In this document: piece after piece, positions 60,415-64,000 of the stretch
How positions within the stretch are numbered: the stretch's first letter is position 1
Layout: every line of letters begins with the position of its first letter
Origin: Leuconostoc lactis KCTC 3528 = DSM 20202
Lineage (GTDB): Bacteria > Bacillota > Bacilli > Lactobacillales > Lactobacillaceae
NCBI RefSeq assembly: GCF_014651235.1
Contig: NZ_BMWM01000005.1
Coordinates: 1-64,000 of the forward strand
Reading direction: 5' to 3'
Length of the DNA: 64,000 nt
The notes under the pieces: model-generated
The model's input: only the letters and a program-made list of their open reading frames with translations
The model's database searches: none
What the model was told of the DNA's origin: nothing
Program-made: the position numbers and the translations under genes

Positions 60415-60464
60415 CAACAGTGTATTGCATATTGGCTTGCTAATTTGATCTAAGGATATATTAT

Positions 60465-63400
60465 ATGCCATCAGAGCTATCAATTGAGAATCAACTTATC
60501 AGTATATTAGGTGAAGAAGAAAATCAGTGGCGTTATCGGCCGGATATTAAAACTGAAGACGACCTGTGGGCCAATTTTCGGAACCATCTGAATCGTTTAA
60601 ACGCTGCGATTTTAGAAGACCAGGCGTTGACAGATGATGAATTTAATCGTGTCAAAGTCGAACTCGCACGTTTGACTAGTTCACCATTCTTGGCGTCACA
60701 ATGGTTACGCGGTGAAAACGGCGTTGCGCAGATTTTGTTGGAACGTGATTTGGGTGATACGATAAGCCTTGAGGTACTCCGGAACAAGGATATTGCAGGT
60801 GGGACCTCAGCGTATGAAGTGGTGAACCAGATTGTCCCTAATACAGAACGTAGTACCCGTGGTGACGTCACGCTCTTAATCAATGGTTTGCCGATTATTC
60901 ACATTGAGTTGAAAAAGGAATCAGCTAAAGATGGTTATATGCAGGCGTTCCATCAAATTCAACGTTATGCAGAGGATGGCTTTTTCAAGGGGATCTATGC
61001 TACGACACAGCTGTTTATTGTGTCGAACAAAGTCGATACCCGTTATTTTGCGCGACCAAGTATGGACAATGCCGCAGCTTTCCAACGCATGGAAAAGTTT
61101 TTGTTTAATTGGCGAACAGAGAATAATGTCCCTGTACCAGACCTTTTTGATTTTGCGCGGACAGTTTTACGTATTCCAGATGCCCATGAGTTAATTAGTC
61201 AATATACCATCTTAGTTGATGATCAAAAGAATCAAAAGTTCTTGATGGTTTTGCGTCCTTATCAAATTCATGCTATCCGTAAGATTCGACAACAAGCGGC
61301 CTTACATGAAGGTGGCTTCATTTGGCATGCGACTGGATCAGGGAAAACCATTACCAGCTTTGTCGCCACGAAACTATTGGCGCAAAATTCAGTCGGTGTT
61401 GATCGGACTGTCATGGTTGTTGATCGGACCGATCTTGATGCGCAAACACAAGATGAATTCACCAAGTTTGCGTCTGAGTACCATACGGGACAAACTTCAG
61501 GTACATCAGTGAACAATACACTCATTGTCGGGATTAAAAACCAACATCAATTGGCCAAGAGTCTATTGTCGCAGAAAAATAATAATACGATTCTGATTAC
61601 GACGATTCAAAAGTTGTCAGCGGCGATGCGGACAGCACAGGCGGAAAGTGAAGAGACCGGTAGCAATCGTTTTGAAAAACTACGCAAAGAACACATTGTC
61701 TTTATTGTCGATGAAGCGCATCGGGCGGTCAGTGATGAAGAGATGCGTCGCATTAAGAAAATTTTGCCTAATTCTACTTGGTTTGGTTTGACAGGAACAC
61801 CGATCTTTGAGGAAAACCAAAAGCAAGAAAACGGCACGTATGCACGGACGACGGCACAACAGTACGGTGATTTACTCCATGCTTACACCACTAAAAATGC
61901 GATGGATGATCAAGCCGTTCTAGGCTTCCAAGTGGAATATCATTCGCTGCTATCAGAAGTCGATCAAGAAGGAATCGTGGCACGCGCAAATAACAACCAG
62001 GTACCAGATGAGGTGATTGAGCAGGAGCGCTTAATACCGAATGACGTTTATGAAACAGATGAACACATTCGTGCGATGTTGCGTAAAATTTTTGATCGCC
62101 GCAGTATCGTTAAGAAATTCAAAGTGCAAAATGGTTTGCCAACCATGTCTGGTATTCTAACCACGCACTCAATTGCCCAAGCCAAGCGTATTTATCAAAT
62201 TTTGCAAGAAATGAAGGCAGCTGGAACTTTAATTAATGGTCGACAATTCGATGAACGGCACCAGTTGCTGGATCCAGATTTTCCGCGAGTAGCAATTACC
62301 TTTTCCACGAACCCTGATCAACAGGATCAAAATGCTACTGATGATGAATTATTGACGATTATGGCCGACTATGCCAAGCAGTTTGATAGTACGCCATATA
62401 CTGATGAGAAACTGTATAACCAAAACATTAACAAACGCTTGGCGCGTAAGGAGCGTCAGTATCAAACGGACGGCCAATGGCTAGATCTTGTCATCGTCGT
62501 AGATCGCTTGCTGACGGGTTTTGATGCACCAACCATTCAAACATTATATGTCGATCGTGAAATGAAGTATCAAAAATTGTTGCAGGCCTTTTCACGGACT
62601 AACCGGATTTATACCGGCAAAGACGCGGGTATGATAGTGACCTTCCGGAAGCCTGAGACGATGAAAGAGAACGTGGAAGCGACATTCCGCTTGTTCTCAA
62701 ACGAAGATCAAAACTTTGAAGCACTCATCCCACGAGAATACCACGAAGTTCGTGAGGAGTTTGACACGCTGGTGCAAGACTACTTCCAAGCAGAGGTAGC
62801 ACTGGATGAGAATCCAAATGACATTCCAACAATGATCAATCAAGTCCGTGCTTACCAAAAGCTGGAACAGAACTACCGCGCGTTGAAGAGTTATGATGAA
62901 TTTGAAGAAGATGCTGAAGAATTGGCACCAATTACCAACCAACTCCCACAATTCCAAGGGAAAGCTGAAAATCTGAAAGCAGCCATTAAGACAGCAGCTG
63001 AAGATGAGGAAGAAACGTTGGATATCGACAGCTTATTGGCCGACATTATCTTCTCGTCAGACCTCAACGCGACGCATAAGGAAAAGGTTGATAGTTTTTA
63101 TATCAATCATCTCCTTAAAGCCTTGCAGGCAAAAGAAGATGGGGCGTTGGCCAAGTTTGAGGCAGAAATTCAGAACAAAGATGAACTGGTACAACCTTTG
63201 TATCAAGATTTGAAAACGAAAATTCTGAATAGTCCGGAAACCATGGATGTTATCGCATTAAAAGAAGCGGCTATTCAAGCAAAAATTGATGCTTTAACGG
63301 AAGAACAGGTTCAAGCATTTGGCTTGTCGCGTGACTTTTTACGATCAGCGGTGAATGAATATCGGGCAGATAAGCAAGTGATTCCTTATCTGCCTGATCT

Positions 63401-63536
63401 AATCAAATCTATGACGATTTCAAAGACTGATTTTGAAGCCAAAACAGGTGAAAAATATCGTCGACACACGAAAGTCATCGAACAACAACTCAAGGATAAA
63501 TTCGATATTATCCAAAAATGGAAAGAAGAACTTTAA
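60465..63536 (+). CDS. hsdR: Type I restriction endonuclease subunit R
   Basis: The motor and nuclease subunit of a type I restriction-modification complex, which translocates and cuts unmodified foreign DNA. The 1023-residue protein has the N-terminal PD-(D/E)xK nuclease (IIHIELKKESA, about residues 144-154), SF2 helicase motif I WHATGSGKT (about 286-294), motif II VDEAHRA (about 415), motif III FGLTGTP, and the RecA-like second lobe (DRLLTGFDAPTIQTLYVD). The C-terminus binds the methylase. AAGGA lies before the ATG. hsdM overlaps its stop by one base. Confidence 0.96.
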   Translation: MPSELSIENQLISILGEEENQWRYRPDIKTEDDLWANFRNHLNRLNAAILEDQALTDDEFNRVKVELARLTSSPFLASQWLRGENGVAQILLERDLGDTISLEVLRNKDIAGGTSAYEVVNQIVPNTERSTRGDVTLLINGLPIIHIELKKESAKDGYMQAFHQIQRYAEDGFFKGIYATTQLFIVSNKVDTRYFARPSMDNAAAFQRMEKFLFNWRTENNVPVPDLFDFARTVLRIPDAHELISQYTILVDDQKNQKFLMVLRPYQIHAIRKIRQQAALHEGGFIWHATGSGKTITSFVATKLLAQNSVGVDRTVMVVDRTDLDAQTQDEFTKFASEYHTGQTSGTSVNNTLIVGIKNQHQLAKSLLSQKNNNTILITTIQKLSAAMRTAQAESEETGSNRFEKLRKEHIVFIVDEAHRAVSDEEMRRIKKILPNSTWFGLTGTPIFEENQKQENGTYARTTAQQYGDLLHAYTTKNAMDDQAVLGFQVEYHSLLSEVDQEGIVARANNNQVPDEVIEQERLIPNDVYETDEHIRAMLRKIFDRRSIVKKFKVQNGLPTMSGILTTHSIAQAKRIYQILQEMKAAGTLINGRQFDERHQLLDPDFPRVAITFSTNPDQQDQNATDDELLTIMADYAKQFDSTPYTDEKLYNQNINKRLARKERQYQTDGQWLDLVIVVDRLLTGFDAPTIQTLYVDREMKYQKLLQAFSRTNRIYTGKDAGMIVTFRKPETMKENVEATFRLFSNEDQNFEALIPREYHEVREEFDTLVQDYFQAEVALDENPNDIPTMINQVRAYQKLEQNYRALKSYDEFEEDAEELAPITNQLPQFQGKAENLKAAIKTAAEDEEETLDIDSLLADIIFSSDLNATHKEKVDSFYINHLLKALQAKEDGALAKFEAEIQNKDELVQPLYQDLKTKILNSPETMDVIALKEAAIQAKIDALTEEQVQAFGLSRDFLRSAVNEYRADKQVIPYLPDLIKSMTISKTDFEAKTGEKYRRHTKVIEQQLKDKFDIIQKWKEEL

Positions 63537-64000
63537 TGGCAACAGGATTAGAACAACAACTTTGGGCATCAGCGGATATTTTGCGCGGGAAAATGGATGC
63601 CAGTGAATACAAGAACTACCTATTAGGTTTAATCTTCTACAAGTATCTCTCAGATGCTGAATTACGCGAAGTGTATGAACAAGAAAATGGGGCGACAACA
63701 ACTTACCCAGAACGTAGTGTGATGTACCAGTCCCTACTCGACTGGTATGAAGAAGATCCTGAAGAAGTCGCTGATATCATCAGACTTCAAAAAGGCTACT
63801 TTATTGCCCCTGATCAACTCTTTTATACGTATCGTCAGCAAGCTGATCGCTATGAATTTAACCTCACGGATTTACAAGCAGGGTTTAACGAACTGGAACG
63901 CCAAGGGGAACAATTCAATGGCTTGTTCGCCGACGTTGATTTGAACTCAACTAAGCTTGGGTCAAACGCCCAACAGCGTAACGTGACAATTACTGAAGTA
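63536..64000 (+). CDS. hsdM: Type I restriction-modification subunit M, 5' part
   Basis: The first 155 codons of the N6-adenine methyltransferase subunit; the gene runs off the window. MATGLEQQLWASADILRGKM, then DASEYKNYLLGLIFYKYLSD is the classic HsdM N-terminal helical domain; the SAM-binding and NPPY motifs would lie beyond 64000. Its ATG overlaps the hsdR stop (TAATG), so R and M are coupled. The order R-M (with hsdS presumably next) is one of the common arrangements. Confidence 0.94.
   Translation, partial: MATGLEQQLWASADILRGKMDASEYKNYLLGLIFYKYLSDAELREVYEQENGATTTYPERSVMYQSLLDWYEEDPEEVADIIRLQKGYFIAPDQLFYTYRQQADRYEFNLTDLQAGFNELERQGEQFNGLFADVDLNSTKLGSNAQQRNVTITEV

Larger units (their letters stand above)
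59843..60464. other. Region between tRNA-Ser and hsdR with gene remnants
   Basis: This 622-base region is distinctly AT-rich. It contains a terminator (59873-59903), an integrase 3' remnant on the minus strand (60011-60112), a truncated ORF on the plus strand (60099-60284), and an inverted repeat before hsdR (60372-60414). It looks like the scar of an old integration at the tRNA. Confidence 0.7.

Overview
The window looks like a chromosome segment of a low-to-mid GC lactic acid bacterium, most probably Weissella or a close relative in the Leuconostoc/Weissella branch. This is inferred from an apparent GC near 44 percent, Firmicutes-type operons (rimP-nusA-ylxR-ylxQ-infB-rbfA, hrcA-grpE-dnaK-dnaJ, plsY/parE-parC, glnR-glnA), AGGAGG-type ribosome sites, TTG/GTG starts and a sucrose PTS. 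No 16S gene is present, so the genus is an inference.

Layout. 1-2602: UDP-galactopyranose mutase and a glycosyltransferase, with a cysteine-rich reading frame between them. 2683-8354: a guanine-riboswitch-controlled purine permease, a cold-shock protein, a NUDIX hydrolase, mtnN, a tRNA-binding protein and murC. 8399-15107: a BI-1 family membrane protein with a structured leader, polA, glnRA with a GlnR box, a YitT protein and a tautomerase. 15149-20499: a sucrose cluster (LacI-type repressor, divergent IIBCA permease, sucrose-6-P hydrolase, fructokinase) with a cre site and operator at the promoter. 20520-28249: RNase H-like protein, class II aldolase, EbsA-like protein, RluD-type synthase, then pyrR followed by CarA-like and CarB-like proteins that have lost their catalytic residues, and a small unknown ORF. 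28281-40195: MFS transporter, rel, dtd, plsY, parEC, ppaC, and zinc-ligand-free L33 and S14. 40388-49431: the nusA-infB operon behind an attenuator-like leader, rbfA, an aminotransferase, a IIA-like protein without histidines at the active site, truB, ribF. 49443-54138: heat-shock operon with two CIRCE elements and a DnaJ without zinc fingers. 54256-59712: GNAT, def, sortase, UPF0223, IMPase-like protein, typA. 59754-64000: tRNA-Ser, an integrase remnant, and a type I restriction system running off the end.

The most unusual signals are these. (1) In at least five genes (mtnN, pyrR, carA-like, parC, ylxR) a good Shine-Dalgarno sequence lies 31-49 bases upstream of the start codon with a hairpin filling the gap, so the hairpin may bridge the two; short upstream ORFs are the rival explanation for most of them. 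(2) The pyrR-linked carbamoyl-phosphate-synthetase pair is degenerate in both subunits yet full-length in the small one and without internal stops, pointing to a retained non-catalytic or repurposed complex. (3) A cysteine-free DnaJ and a histidine-less IIA-like protein sit in otherwise normal operons. (4) Promoters often have a TGn-extended -10 that begins in or right after the T-tract of the preceding terminator, and two genes (glf, csp) appear to be leaderless.

Most of the window is core metabolism and information processing. The only clear accessory region is the tRNA-Ser / integrase remnant / hsd segment at the right end.
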